A DNA stretch of 54,596 bases from Bacteroidota bacterium (GTDB lineage Bacteria > Bacteroidota > Bacteroidia > B-17B0 > Aurantibacillaceae): NCBI GenBank assembly GCA_018267825.1, contig JAFDXR010000031.1, forward strand, positions 1 through 54,596, written 5' to 3'. Under the pieces are notes generated by a model. That model had not been told where the DNA came from. It searched no databases and saw only the letters and a list, made by a program, of their open reading frames with translations. Made by a program: the position numbers and the translations under genes. Positions 10,145 through 18,581 of the stretch are shown in pieces. Numbering within the stretch: the stretch's first letter is position 1; each line of letters starts with the position of its first letter.

Positions 10145-10174
10145 AAAAGCCCTCTCGTTTCCGGGAGGGCTTTT
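10145..10174. terminator. Bidirectional terminator between gldC and the acyl-CoA dehydrogenase gene
   Basis: AAAAGCCCTC (10145-10154) pairs with GAGGGCTTTT (10165-10174) with a 10-nt loop. The two genes converge here. Confidence 0.85.
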
Positions 10175-10193
10175 ATATTTTTGTTTATCAGGA

Positions 10194-11372
10194 TTATTGG
10201 AATGCGTTGAATCCGGTTACATCCATACCTGTGATCAGGAGGTGAATGTCGTGTGTTCCTTCGTAAGTGATAACTGACTCCAGGTTCATCATGTGGCGCA
10301 TAATCGGGTATTCGCCGGTAATACCCATACCACCATGAATCTGGCGGGCTTCGCGGGCAATCTGCAGCGCCATGTTCACGTTATTACGTTTGGCCATAGA
10401 GATCTGGGCAGGGGTAGCACGGTTCTCATTTTTGAGAACACCCAGGCGCCAGGTAAGCAATTGGGCTTTGGTGATCTCGGTGATCATTTCAGCCAGTTTC
10501 TTTTGTGTCAGCTGGAATGCGCCGATTGGTTTACCAAACTGGATGCGCTCTTTGCTGTAACGGAGTGCGCTGTCGTAGCAATCCATGGCAGCACCGATAA
10601 CACCCCAGGAAATACCGTAACGGGCGCTGTTTAAGCAACCCAGAGGGCCTTTTAAGCCTTTTACATTTGGTAACAGGTTTTCTTTCGGAACTTTTACATT
10701 GTCGAATACGAGTTCGCCGGTGGCGCTGGCACGTAAACTCCATTTACCATGTGTTTCAGGTGTGGTAAAGCCTTCCATGCCGCGCTCTACAACCAGACCG
10801 CGAATATCGCCGGCTTCATCTTTTGCCCAAACCACAGCGATGTCGGCAAAAGGGGCATTACTGATCCACATTTTGGCACCGTTTAAGAGGTAATGATCAC
10901 CTTTATCTTTAATATTGGTGATCATCCCGCCAGGGTTAGAGCCATGATCAGGCTCTGTGAGCCCGAAACAACCCATCCATTCGCCGGAAGCCAGTTTTGG
11001 GAGGTATTTGCGGCGCTGTTCTTCGCTGCCATAGGTGTAAATCGGGTACATTACCAGGGAACTCTGAACGGATGCCGTAGAACGTAAGCCGCTGTCGCCG
11101 CGCTCAAGCTCCTGCATAATCAATCCGTAGGAAATCTGGTCGAGACCCGGGCCGCCATACTCGGCCGGAATATATGGTCCGAAAGCGCCAATTTCTGCCA
11201 GCCCTTTAATCCATTGTTTCGGAAAAGTGGTTGTCTGGCAGGCCTGTTCCACAATCGGTGTTACTTCTTTTTTTACCCAGGCACGTGCCGTTTCGCGGAT
11301 CAGCTTATGCTCATCAGTGAGCAGTTCGTCCATCAGGTAGTAGTCGTGTGCCTGAAAATTATCTGTTGCCAT
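10194..11372 (-). CDS. gcdH: Acyl-CoA dehydrogenase, glutaryl-CoA dehydrogenase type
   Basis: 392 residues, usual length for the family. N-terminal helical domain (YLMDELLTDEHKLIRETARAWV), FAD-binding middle domain with CFGLTEPDHGSNPGG and KMWISNAP, and a C-terminal helical domain with the catalytic glutamate in VITYEGTHDIH (about residue 374) and RQIHGGMGITGEYP. YEGTHDIH followed by L.ITGMDVTGF.AF, and RSTASVQSSLVMYPI near residue 95, point to the glutaryl-CoA dehydrogenase branch, which oxidises and decarboxylates glutaryl-CoA to crotonyl-CoA in lysine and tryptophan breakdown. Related branches have overlapping motifs, so the exact substrate is inferred. No other degradation genes are adjacent. 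Confidence 0.9.
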   Translation of the reverse strand: MATDNFQAHDYYLMDELLTDEHKLIRETARAWVKKEVTPIVEQACQTTTFPKQWIKGLAEIGAFGPYIPAEYGGPGLDQISYGLIMQELERGDSGLRSTASVQSSLVMYPIYTYGSEEQRRKYLPKLASGEWMGCFGLTEPDHGSNPGGMITNIKDKGDHYLLNGAKMWISNAPFADIAVVWAKDEAGDIRGLVVERGMEGFTTPETHGKWSLRASATGELVFDNVKVPKENLLPNVKGLKGPLGCLNSARYGISWGVIGAAMDCYDSALRYSKERIQFGKPIGAFQLTQKKLAEMITEITKAQLLTWRLGVLKNENRATPAQISMAKRNNVNMALQIAREARQIHGGMGITGEYPIMRHMMNLESVITYEGTHDIHLLITGMDVTGFNAFQ

Positions 11373-11558
11373 TGAAATAATGTTTTTGAAATTGGGCGTA
11401 ATATTACAATTTTAGCCCATAAAGAGCAAACATTGTGGGGAAATGTTATTGGCTAAATACGCTCTTTCTGTAGATGAATGGTTTGCAGAAGCCGGAAATA
11501 TTTTTTTTGTTTGTAGGTACTAACTCTCAAACTCATTAACGCTTAAACACACAGAACT

Positions 11559-11984
11559 ATGGCCGGAGTAAACAAAGTCATTTTAGTGGGCAATTTAGGG
11601 AGAGATCCCGAGCTGAAATACTTAGAAGGAAACATTGCCCGTGTAAATTTCAGTTTAGCCACTACAGAAACTTACAAAGACAAAAACGGAAACCGTAACG
11701 ATCAGACCGAATGGCATAATATTGTGCTTTGGCGCAGTATGGCTGAGAGCGCTGAGAAGTTGCTTAAAAAGGGAACGCAGGTTTATATTGAAGGGAAATT
11801 ACAAACCCGCCAGTGGACCGATAAGGAAGGACATAAACGCTCCACAACGGAAATTGTCGGAGAATCGTTTGTCATACTTCAGCGCCGCGATACCAATAAC
11901 CCGTCCGGTACAACCAACCAGACTCCGGAAACAGGTGCAGGCGTAAGCTTTGAAAGCCTTGGCAGTGGCGATCTGCCTTTTTGA
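11559..11984 (+). CDS. ssb: Single-stranded DNA-binding protein
   Basis: 141 residues. The OB-fold starts with VNKVILVGNLGRDPELKYLEGN and continues with FSLATTETYKD, TEWHNIVLW and KKGTQVYIEGKLQTRQW, the core of bacterial SSB. A disordered linker rich in N, T and P (about 110-128) leads to the acidic tip SGDLPF, the site that recruits replication and repair partners. The protein coats single-stranded DNA as a tetramer. The gene is monocistronic, with its own terminator. Confidence 0.97.
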   Translation: MAGVNKVILVGNLGRDPELKYLEGNIARVNFSLATTETYKDKNGNRNDQTEWHNIVLWRSMAESAEKLLKKGTQVYIEGKLQTRQWTDKEGHKRSTTEIVGESFVILQRRDTNNPSGTTNQTPETGAGVSFESLGSGDLPF

Positions 11985-12047
11985 GCCCGAACGTTTTCTT
12001 AATACAATGATTCCGGCTCACCACCGGAACAGCCTTGACATGATATT

Positions 12048-12083
12048 AAAACCCTGCCCGGAAAAGCAGGGTTTTGTTTTTTT
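12048..12083 (+). terminator. Rho-independent terminator of ssb
   Basis: AAAACCCTGC (12048-12057) pairs with GCAGGGTTTT (12066-12075), followed by G and seven T. Confidence 0.88.
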
Positions 12084-12151
12084 AAACAATATCCGATTCC
12101 TGAAAATGATGAGCTTTGGGCCGTTTGTTTTATTTCTGTAAATTTAGAGGG

Positions 12152-13198
12152 ATGAGATTTTTTGTATTGGTTTTATTCTGTTTGTGCTCCTGGGCGGCTT
12201 ATTCGCAGCAGGATACCTCGCATAAACTAAGTGAAGCAGAAGATCTTTATATAGCAGGTTGCAAGCTGTTGGACTCCGCAAAATACAAAGACGCCATACA
12301 GACATTTAAAAAAGCCATTAAACAGAAACCTGATTATGTGGAAGCCATGAACAAGATGGCTTACGCCAAATATAAATCGGGTGATAATAAGGGAGCTGAG
12401 AAGGATATTCAAACCATTATGAAACTGGCTCCCGATAACTTCGGTGCATTAAAGCTCCAGGGAATCATGTATTATAATGCCAATAAATTCAAGGAAGCCA
12501 AAACAGCCATAGACTCAGCGCTTTCGTTGAATGTAGATGATGCGGAATTGTTTTATTACCGGTCCAGGCTCATGCTGGCAGGTAAGAGTTATAAAACGGC
12601 CCTCGATGCGGCAAACCAGGCCCTCGAAATTAATCCGAAATACATAGATGCTATGGTATTACGTGGTGAAATAAAATACACCATGAAAGATTATAAGTAT
12701 GCCGAACGCGACCTCAATGAAGCCATTGCAGCCATGTCGGCAGAGAAGCCCGATTATAATGCATATAAGCTGAGAGCAAAATGCCGTTTCGAAAATGCTA
12801 ATTATAAACCGGCAGTGAAAGATTGGGATGTATATATGGAGGCCTTTCCGGAGGATGAAGATGCCCTGGTGGCCCGTGGCGCCTGTAAAATAGAAGCAGG
12901 CGATTTCAGCGGTGCGGTGGTGGATCTGGATCACGCTATTAAGATAAATGCAAAGAACCCTGTCAGTTATAATTACAGAGGGGTCGCAAAAAGTGAACTG
13001 AAACAATTTGTCGATGCACTCAAGGATTTTGATCAGTCTATTAAACTGAAGTTTGATTATCCTGCGGCATACGTTAATCGCGCCGCTGCAAAATTTGCCA
13101 GTAAAGATAAAAAAGGGGCATGCGATGATCTGAATAAAGCCGATAGCCTGGGAGATGAGATGGCCTATAAACTCATTGAACAGTATTGTAAACAGTAG
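12152..13198 (+). CDS. Secreted tetratricopeptide-repeat protein
   Basis: 348 residues from the ATG at 12152. An upstream in-frame start exists at 12116, but MRFFVLVLFCLCSWAAYSQQ is the signal peptide and should be the N-terminus. At least eight TPR units follow, e.g. KYKDAIQTFKKAIKQKPDYVEAMNKMA, DNKGAEKDIQTIMKLAPD and KTALDAANQALEINPKYIDAMVLRG. The protein is probably a periplasmic or surface scaffold; no enzymatic domain is visible. TAAATTTA at 12139-12146, one base off the -7 consensus, ends 5 bp before the ATG, so the leader may be very short. Confidence 0.88.
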   Translation: MRFFVLVLFCLCSWAAYSQQDTSHKLSEAEDLYIAGCKLLDSAKYKDAIQTFKKAIKQKPDYVEAMNKMAYAKYKSGDNKGAEKDIQTIMKLAPDNFGALKLQGIMYYNANKFKEAKTAIDSALSLNVDDAELFYYRSRLMLAGKSYKTALDAANQALEINPKYIDAMVLRGEIKYTMKDYKYAERDLNEAIAAMSAEKPDYNAYKLRAKCRFENANYKPAVKDWDVYMEAFPEDEDALVARGACKIEAGDFSGAVVDLDHAIKINAKNPVSYNYRGVAKSELKQFVDALKDFDQSIKLKFDYPAAYVNRAAAKFASKDKKGACDDLNKADSLGDEMAYKLIEQYCKQ

Positions 13199-13210
13199 AA
13201 AGAGCATTTT

Positions 13211-13449
13211 TTTTCACGCAGATGTTCGCAGATGCAGGGCACGCAGAAGGATAGGATAAGGCTCAGCGGAAATCAGCGAGAACCTTTTCACGCAGATGTT
13301 CGCAGATAATGGGGCACGCAGATTCACGCAGAAGGATAGGATAAGGCTCAGCGGAAATCAGCGAATTTATCAGCGGAAATCAGCGAGAACCTTTTTCACG
13401 CAGATGCTCGCAGATGCAGGGCACGCAGATTCACGCAGAAGGGTAGAGT
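13211..13449. repeat. Degenerate tandem repeats of the CGCAGA/ATCAGCG family
   Basis: This fills most of the 367-nt gap between the TPR gene and the PTPS gene. Three copies of a roughly 74-bp block begin at 13211, 13285 and 13393, each opening with TTTTCACGCAGATG and carrying CGCAGAT, GGCACGCAG and AAGGATAGGATAAGGCTC. The first two end with GCGGAAATCAGCG and GAACC. The second copy is longer (108 bp) because GATTCACGCAG and a second GCGGAAATCAGCG were added. There is no coding potential. Related sequence recurs at 26343-26400 and 26580-26650. Confidence 0.85.
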
Positions 13450-13504
13450 AGTTGGAATTTGGTAAAAATCAGCGTTAACTATTTTACGCTGCGTGATACT
13501 GATA

Positions 13505-13534
13505 TTGGGATCCGCAAATTTTTCTCTACCTTCG
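13505..13534 (+). promoter_or_regulatory. Promoter of the PTPS/QueD-family gene
   Basis: TTG (13505-13507), a 19-nt spacer and TACCTTCG (13527-13534), one mismatch to TAnnTTTG. It predicts a leader of about 28 nt. Confidence 0.5.
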
Positions 13535-13565
13535 TTTTGCTCTGAAGAAACAAACCACAGATCTC

Positions 13566-13973
13566 ATGAAAACAGCAGTATTCCGTAAAGCTAATTTTAA
13601 TGCGGCTCACCGCCTGAATAACCCGTTATGGGACGAAAAGATGAATCAGCGTGTTTTTGGCAAATGCAATAACCCGAGTTATCATGGCCATAATTACGAA
13701 CTGATTGTAAAGGTAGTCGGGCATGTTGATCCTCAAACCGGTTATGTGATGGATATAAAACAACTGAGCGACCTGATAGATGAAGAAGTGATCGAGCGTT
13801 TTGATCACCGTAACCTGAACCTCGATACGACTGAATTTAAAGAATTGAATCCTACTGCCGAAAATATTGCCCGTGTTATATATGAGCGCCTCCGTATGCG
13901 GGTTCACCCGAAACTGGATATCCAGGTGACGCTTTATGAGACCGAACGTAACTTTGTGGTTTATCCGGCTTAA
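13566..13973 (+). CDS. 6-pyruvoyl-tetrahydropterin synthase / QueD family
   Basis: 135 residues, a complete T-fold enzyme. Zinc ligands are His15 (FNAAHRL) and His40 and His42 (YHGHNY). The catalytic Cys is C34 in FGKCNNP. DHRNLNLD (about 80-87), PTAENIAR and the substrate-anchoring Glu in LYETERN also fit. The family acts on dihydroneopterin triphosphate, giving 6-pyruvoyltetrahydropterin (biopterin route) or 6-carboxytetrahydropterin (queuosine route, QueD). Cys-x5-HGH is the spacing of the mammalian PTPS class rather than the Cys-x3-HGH of E. coli QueD. No queC, queE, queF or sepiapterin reductase gene is nearby to decide. Confidence 0.9.
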   Translation: MKTAVFRKANFNAAHRLNNPLWDEKMNQRVFGKCNNPSYHGHNYELIVKVVGHVDPQTGYVMDIKQLSDLIDEEVIERFDHRNLNLDTTEFKELNPTAENIARVIYERLRMRVHPKLDIQVTLYETERNFVVYPA

Positions 13974-14044
13974 AAGGCCCGGATTTCTTGGTAAATCTTA
14001 ACATCCTGTTAACTATTTTATTTCCTTAAGTGTTGCCGTATGGA

Positions 14045-14052
14045 TATATTTG
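14045..14052 (+). promoter_or_regulatory. Candidate -7 element of the 1492-residue protein gene
   Basis: TATATTTG matches TAnnTTTG 26 nt before the ATG at 14078. No TTG is at the expected -33 distance. Confidence 0.4.
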
Positions 14053-14077
14053 AAATATCACGTTTCAAGATATTTCT

Positions 14078-17000
14078 ATGCTTAAAAAACTTTTCATCGC
14101 TTCTGCATTGATCCTCTTTTTTGCAAAAGCACAAGCACAAAAATTAACACAGTTTACTCCTGACTCTGTAAAATATATCAAGGAGCTGAATGACTATTTC
14201 TACGACTTCTCAGCCAATAAGAAAGAGGCGGAAGAATATGTGCTTAATTTTCAGAAACTCTGGAAGAGCCCCGATTTTCTCTCCAAATACCGCCAGGCAG
14301 TCTATAAAACCAGCAATACCATGCTGCAGCGTAAACTCAAACCATACCCTTATTTTATGAGCTACCTCAATGCTGTGGCCAATTTTATTCAATCCAAACA
14401 ACCGTCTGATAATTTCGACAACTGGCAAAAGTGTCTCGATAAAATTTTTGCTTCCAAAAACCTGAAAAGCTACGGCGACTTCCTCGAAATGAGTGAGAAC
14501 GTGTTTGCAGATAATGTATTTTTTAAATCACCAACCTATATTTTCAAGAGCGACCAGGCAAACTATAAATTTGAATTTGACTCTGTACCAAAACTGATTT
14601 TCCCATCCTTCACACTGGTTGGCTTAAACCCACGCGGTGATTCCATTACAGTAGATAATATCCAGGGGATTTATTATCCGTCGGCCGGCCGCTTTGTGGG
14701 AAAAGGCGGACGTGTAAGCTGGAAGCGGACAGGCCTTGATGAAGGTGTTTATGCGGATATTATCCGCCTCAACCTGGATTGCAAAACCGGTGGTTATGTT
14801 TCCGATTCAGCAACATTTTATGGCAAGCAATATTTCGATAAGCCTCAGAAGGGGCGTATTACGGATAAAATCGTAACAGAGAACCAGGACCCTACATACC
14901 CGCGTTTTGACTCCTACAGCAAACGACTGCTTGTGAAAAATATCTACCCGGATGTGGATTACGACGGTGGTTTCGGTATGCGTGGTGCCAAGTTTGTGGG
15001 TTCAGGTAATGCACAGAACCCGGCCAAAATTATTTTCAGACGTAATAACCTGAAATTCCTGGAAGTCTCTGCCCGTGCATTCGCTATGACCAAGGAAAAA
15101 ATAAATGCCAAGCCGGCAGCTATCAAATTTTACCTCGACAAAGATTCGATCACCCACCCTGGATTGAGTTTTGTATACCAGGTCGATAAAAAAACAGTAA
15201 CCCTCCTGCGCACAGACGATGGACTGGAGAAATCACCATACTTCAATAGTTATCATAAAGTAGATATGTACTTCGAACAATTGGTTTGGAAGATCGATGA
15301 ACCAAAAGTGCAATTTAACTTCCTTCCTACAAACTTTCAGGGTGAGGCTTTCTTCGAATCAGCCGATTTCTTCTCCCGGGAGCGTATGGATGCCATCCGC
15401 GGACAAGAGTCTGTAAGCCCGATCCAGAAGATGAACGAGTATTGTGTTACCAATGACAGTATTCGCACGTTCAGTGTGATTGATTTTGCTAAATTCATCA
15501 AATACACCGCGGTTGATTTACGGCCTATCATTTTCAAAATGGCGATTTTCGGTCTCATCTATTATGAACCGGAAACAGATATGATCACGATCAAGCCAAG
15601 GCTTTTCGATTATATGAGATCCCTCAAGCACGAAAAAGATCATGATATCATTACCATTCACTCCGTGATCCCGGGCAACGATAATGCTACTTTAAACCTC
15701 GTTAATAATAGTTACGATCTCATGATTCGTGGTGTTGAGAATGTACTTCTCAGCGATACGCAGAAAGTATTCATCTTCCCTTCAAAAAATGAACTCATCC
15801 TGAAAAAGAACAGGACCATTGATTTCAGTGGTGTTGTAGCCTCCGGTAAATTTGAGTTTCACGGTAAAGACTTCGTATTTGATTACGATCAGTTTAAACT
15901 GAAAATGAAGACCATTGACTCCCTGCGTATTTATGTGGTTTCCCGTGAACCGGATATCAATGGAAATTATCCGTTTAAACGGGTACAGACCGTTATTGAA
16001 AACCTGAACGGGGAGCTTAGAATCGATGCACCCAAGAATCACAGTGGTTTTGGGAAAGCGCCTACATTCCCTATTTTCCAGAGCTTCAAGGAAAGTTATT
16101 CGTTCTACGACAAGAAAACGATTTTCAAAGGCGTATATAACCGGGATAAGTTTTATTTCAAGCTCGATCCGTTTACCATCGACAGCCTTGATAACTTCCG
16201 GAATGAGGGGCTCGTATTTGACGGAGAATTTTCTTCGGCAGGAATTTTCCCGACTTTCCGTGAAAAACTTACGCTTCAGAAAGATTATTCACTCGGGTTT
16301 ATCCGGCCTACACCTCCCGGCGGTTATCAGGTATATGGAGGTAAAGCGAAATTTGAAAATGAAATCCGCTTAAGTAATAAGGGTTTAAGAGCCGATGGAG
16401 ACCTGAATTATGTGACCTCCACAACCAAATCAAAAGATTTTATTTTCTTCCCCGATAGTATGAACACACTGGCCACCAGTTATGATATAAAAGAACAGGT
16501 GGAGCCCATTGAGTTTCCACAGGTACACGGTGATACAGTGTACATTCACTGGTTACCATACAAGGATTTTATGAATGCCTCCGACAGAGGTTCGCAGTTC
16601 AAAACCTATAATAATAAATGTACATTCCATGGCCGTTACCAGTTAAGTCCGCAGGAACTTCATGGAAAAGGAACTGTGGATATGATCAAAGCCGATTTAC
16701 AGGCTGTTAATATTTTATTCAAGCAGCACCAGTTTTTCTCCGATACAGCCAACTTCCACCTTCGTGCCATCGAAGAAGAGGGACTCACATTCGCTACGGA
16801 TAACGTTAATGCTAAAATTGATCTCGACAAGCGTGAGGGGGATTTTGTGTCCAACGGTAAAGGAACAACCGTGCGCTTTCCTAAGAACCAGTATATAGCG
16901 TATATGGACCGTTTTAAATGGTTTATGGATAGTGAAGAAATTCAGTTAGGCGATGAGAACCAGAAAATCGATGGGGCAGCTGAAAATGCCCTCGATCTCG

Positions 17001-18556
17001 AAGGTCCGGAGTTTATATCGGTGCATCCGAAACAGGATTCCCTGCGTTTCCTCGCGCCGGCCGCGAAATACGATATCCGTAAAAACATCATTCGCACCAT
17101 GAACGTTCCGTTTATTAATGTGGCCGATGCGCGCATTTATCCAAACGAAGGTAAGGTGACCATTTTTAAAAATGCAGTGATGGATACACTTAAAAATTCA
17201 AGCATCCTGGCCAATACGGTTACGAAATACCACAACATCCGTAATGTAACAGCCAATATTTTTGGTCGTAAGAATTACCTTGCATCAGGTGAGTATCAGT
17301 ACCTCGATGAAAATAATCAACCCTACCTGATCAAGTTCGCGACCATAAAACCGGATACAACCGGGCAAACCATCTCAGAGGGTACAATTCCTGAATCGGA
17401 AAACTTTAAATTCAATGACTATTTCAGTTTCGCCGGACAGGTAAAACTCTTTGCCTCGGAACAGTTCCTCACGTTTGAGGGCGGAACAAAGATTGTGCAT
17501 AACTGCGGTAAACTCGGGAAATCATACCTCCAGTTCTCCGGAGAAATTAACCCGAAAGACATCCTCATTCCACTGCCAAAAGATGCCAAGGATATGACCG
17601 GCAGATCAGTAGGTTCTGGTATTATTTACGGCCCCGATACCAATATGGTGTATTCAGCTTTCGTTTCACCAAAAGGCGGACGTTCCGACAAAGACGTACT
17701 CGTGGCCGATGGTTTCCTGGGTTATGATAAGGCCAGTAAAGAATACCGGATCTCAAATAAGGAGAAACTCGTAGAACGGAACTTACCGGGTAATTACATG
17801 AGCCTGAACACAACAAATTGTATTGTGGAAGGTGAGGGTAAATTTGATATCGGCGCTGATTTCGGGCAATTGAAACTGACAACCGTGGGTAATGCATTTC
17901 ACTCTACCATAAACGATTCGGCTGAGTTTAACTTTATCATGATTGTTGATTTCTTCTTTGAAAATGCAGCCATCAAAAAAATGGCAAAAGACGCTGAAGT
18001 ATACCTGAATACCTTATCACCAACGGATTTCGGAAGTACACTCTTTTCGCGTGGCCTCACCGAAATTCTGGGTAAAGAAAAAACAGATAAGGTCATTTCG
18101 GATCTCAACCTGAACGGTCAGTATAAGAAATTCCCTGATGAGATCGAAAAGAATTTCTTCTTCAGTGATGTGAAAATGAAGTACAACACACGTTCCCGCT
18201 CGTTTATTTCTGATGGAAAGCTTGGTATCAGCAACATTGGTAAAACGGAGCTGCACCGCTTTGTGCCGGGTATTATCCAGATCAAAAAACAAAAATCAGG
18301 TGATGTGATCGATATCTACATTGAATTCGATCCGAATACATGGTACTATTTCAATTATTTCAGAGGCAATATGATTGCTATCAGCAGCAACCAGGAGTTT
18401 AACAATATTATTAAGGAAGTGAAGCCAAAGAGCCGTAAAATGGAGGTTGATAAAGGACCTTCTTACCAGTTTAACCTGGCAAGCCCAGCTAAAAAAACAC
18501 AGTTCCTCAATAAACTGAAACAAACCGGTGCATTGCAGCAGGAAGACGAGAAATAG
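14078..18556 (+). CDS. Very large secreted protein of unknown function
   Basis: 1492 residues with a clear signal peptide (MLKKLFIASALILFFAKAQAQ). An N-terminal helical segment (about 25-140) is followed by more than 1300 residues dominated by short alternating strands, with recurring shapes such as G.F.F.GKDF.FDYD.F.L and KGTVDMIKADLQAV.ILFKQHQF.SDTANFHL. This resembles beta-helix, OstA-like or AsmA-like periplasmic scaffolds. No catalytic motif, lipobox or T9SS sorting tail is visible; the last residues are QQEDEK. It looks like a conserved Bacteroidota protein whose name I do not recognise. The next gene starts 25 nt downstream, so it probably heads an operon with the DUF695 gene. A role in envelope or lipid handling is only a guess from the predicted fold. 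Confidence 0.85.
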   Translation: MLKKLFIASALILFFAKAQAQKLTQFTPDSVKYIKELNDYFYDFSANKKEAEEYVLNFQKLWKSPDFLSKYRQAVYKTSNTMLQRKLKPYPYFMSYLNAVANFIQSKQPSDNFDNWQKCLDKIFASKNLKSYGDFLEMSENVFADNVFFKSPTYIFKSDQANYKFEFDSVPKLIFPSFTLVGLNPRGDSITVDNIQGIYYPSAGRFVGKGGRVSWKRTGLDEGVYADIIRLNLDCKTGGYVSDSATFYGKQYFDKPQKGRITDKIVTENQDPTYPRFDSYSKRLLVKNIYPDVDYDGGFGMRGAKFVGSGNAQNPAKIIFRRNNLKFLEVSARAFAMTKEKINAKPAAIKFYLDKDSITHPGLSFVYQVDKKTVTLLRTDDGLEKSPYFNSYHKVDMYFEQLVWKIDEPKVQFNFLPTNFQGEAFFESADFFSRERMDAIRGQESVSPIQKMNEYCVTNDSIRTFSVIDFAKFIKYTAVDLRPIIFKMAIFGLIYYEPETDMITIKPRLFDYMRSLKHEKDHDIITIHSVIPGNDNATLNLVNNSYDLMIRGVENVLLSDTQKVFIFPSKNELILKKNRTIDFSGVVASGKFEFHGKDFVFDYDQFKLKMKTIDSLRIYVVSREPDINGNYPFKRVQTVIENLNGELRIDAPKNHSGFGKAPTFPIFQSFKESYSFYDKKTIFKGVYNRDKFYFKLDPFTIDSLDNFRNEGLVFDGEFSSAGIFPTFREKLTLQKDYSLGFIRPTPPGGYQVYGGKAKFENEIRLSNKGLRADGDLNYVTSTTKSKDFIFFPDSMNTLATSYDIKEQVEPIEFPQVHGDTVYIHWLPYKDFMNASDRGSQFKTYNNKCTFHGRYQLSPQELHGKGTVDMIKADLQAVNILFKQHQFFSDTANFHLRAIEEEGLTFATDNVNAKIDLDKREGDFVSNGKGTTVRFPKNQYIAYMDRFKWFMDSEEIQLGDENQKIDGAAENALDLEGPEFISVHPKQDSLRFLAPAAKYDIRKNIIRTMNVPFINVADARIYPNEGKVTIFKNAVMDTLKNSSILANTVTKYHNIRNVTANIFGRKNYLASGEYQYLDENNQPYLIKFATIKPDTTGQTISEGTIPESENFKFNDYFSFAGQVKLFASEQFLTFEGGTKIVHNCGKLGKSYLQFSGEINPKDILIPLPKDAKDMTGRSVGSGIIYGPDTNMVYSAFVSPKGGRSDKDVLVADGFLGYDKASKEYRISNKEKLVERNLPGNYMSLNTTNCIVEGEGKFDIGADFGQLKLTTVGNAFHSTINDSAEFNFIMIVDFFFENAAIKKMAKDAEVYLNTLSPTDFGSTLFSRGLTEILGKEKTDKVISDLNLNGQYKKFPDEIEKNFFFSDVKMKYNTRSRSFISDGKLGISNIGKTELHRFVPGIIQIKKQKSGDVIDIYIEFDPNTWYYFNYFRGNMIAISSNQEFNNIIKEVKPKSRKMEVDKGPSYQFNLASPAKKTQFLNKLKQTGALQQEDEK

Positions 18557-18581
18557 TAATCTTCAAGGTGAATAGTCCGTT

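Noticed and set aside
12227..13207. Long antisense open frames over the TPR gene (12227-12412, 12659-13207)
   Set aside because: Opposite to a clear signal-peptide TPR protein, with low-complexity I/F-rich translation typical of antisense frames.
13211..13449. Possible CRISPR array or integron-like repeats in the CGCAGA block
   Set aside because: Repeats are degenerate, unevenly spaced and lack spacers, cas genes or an integrase.
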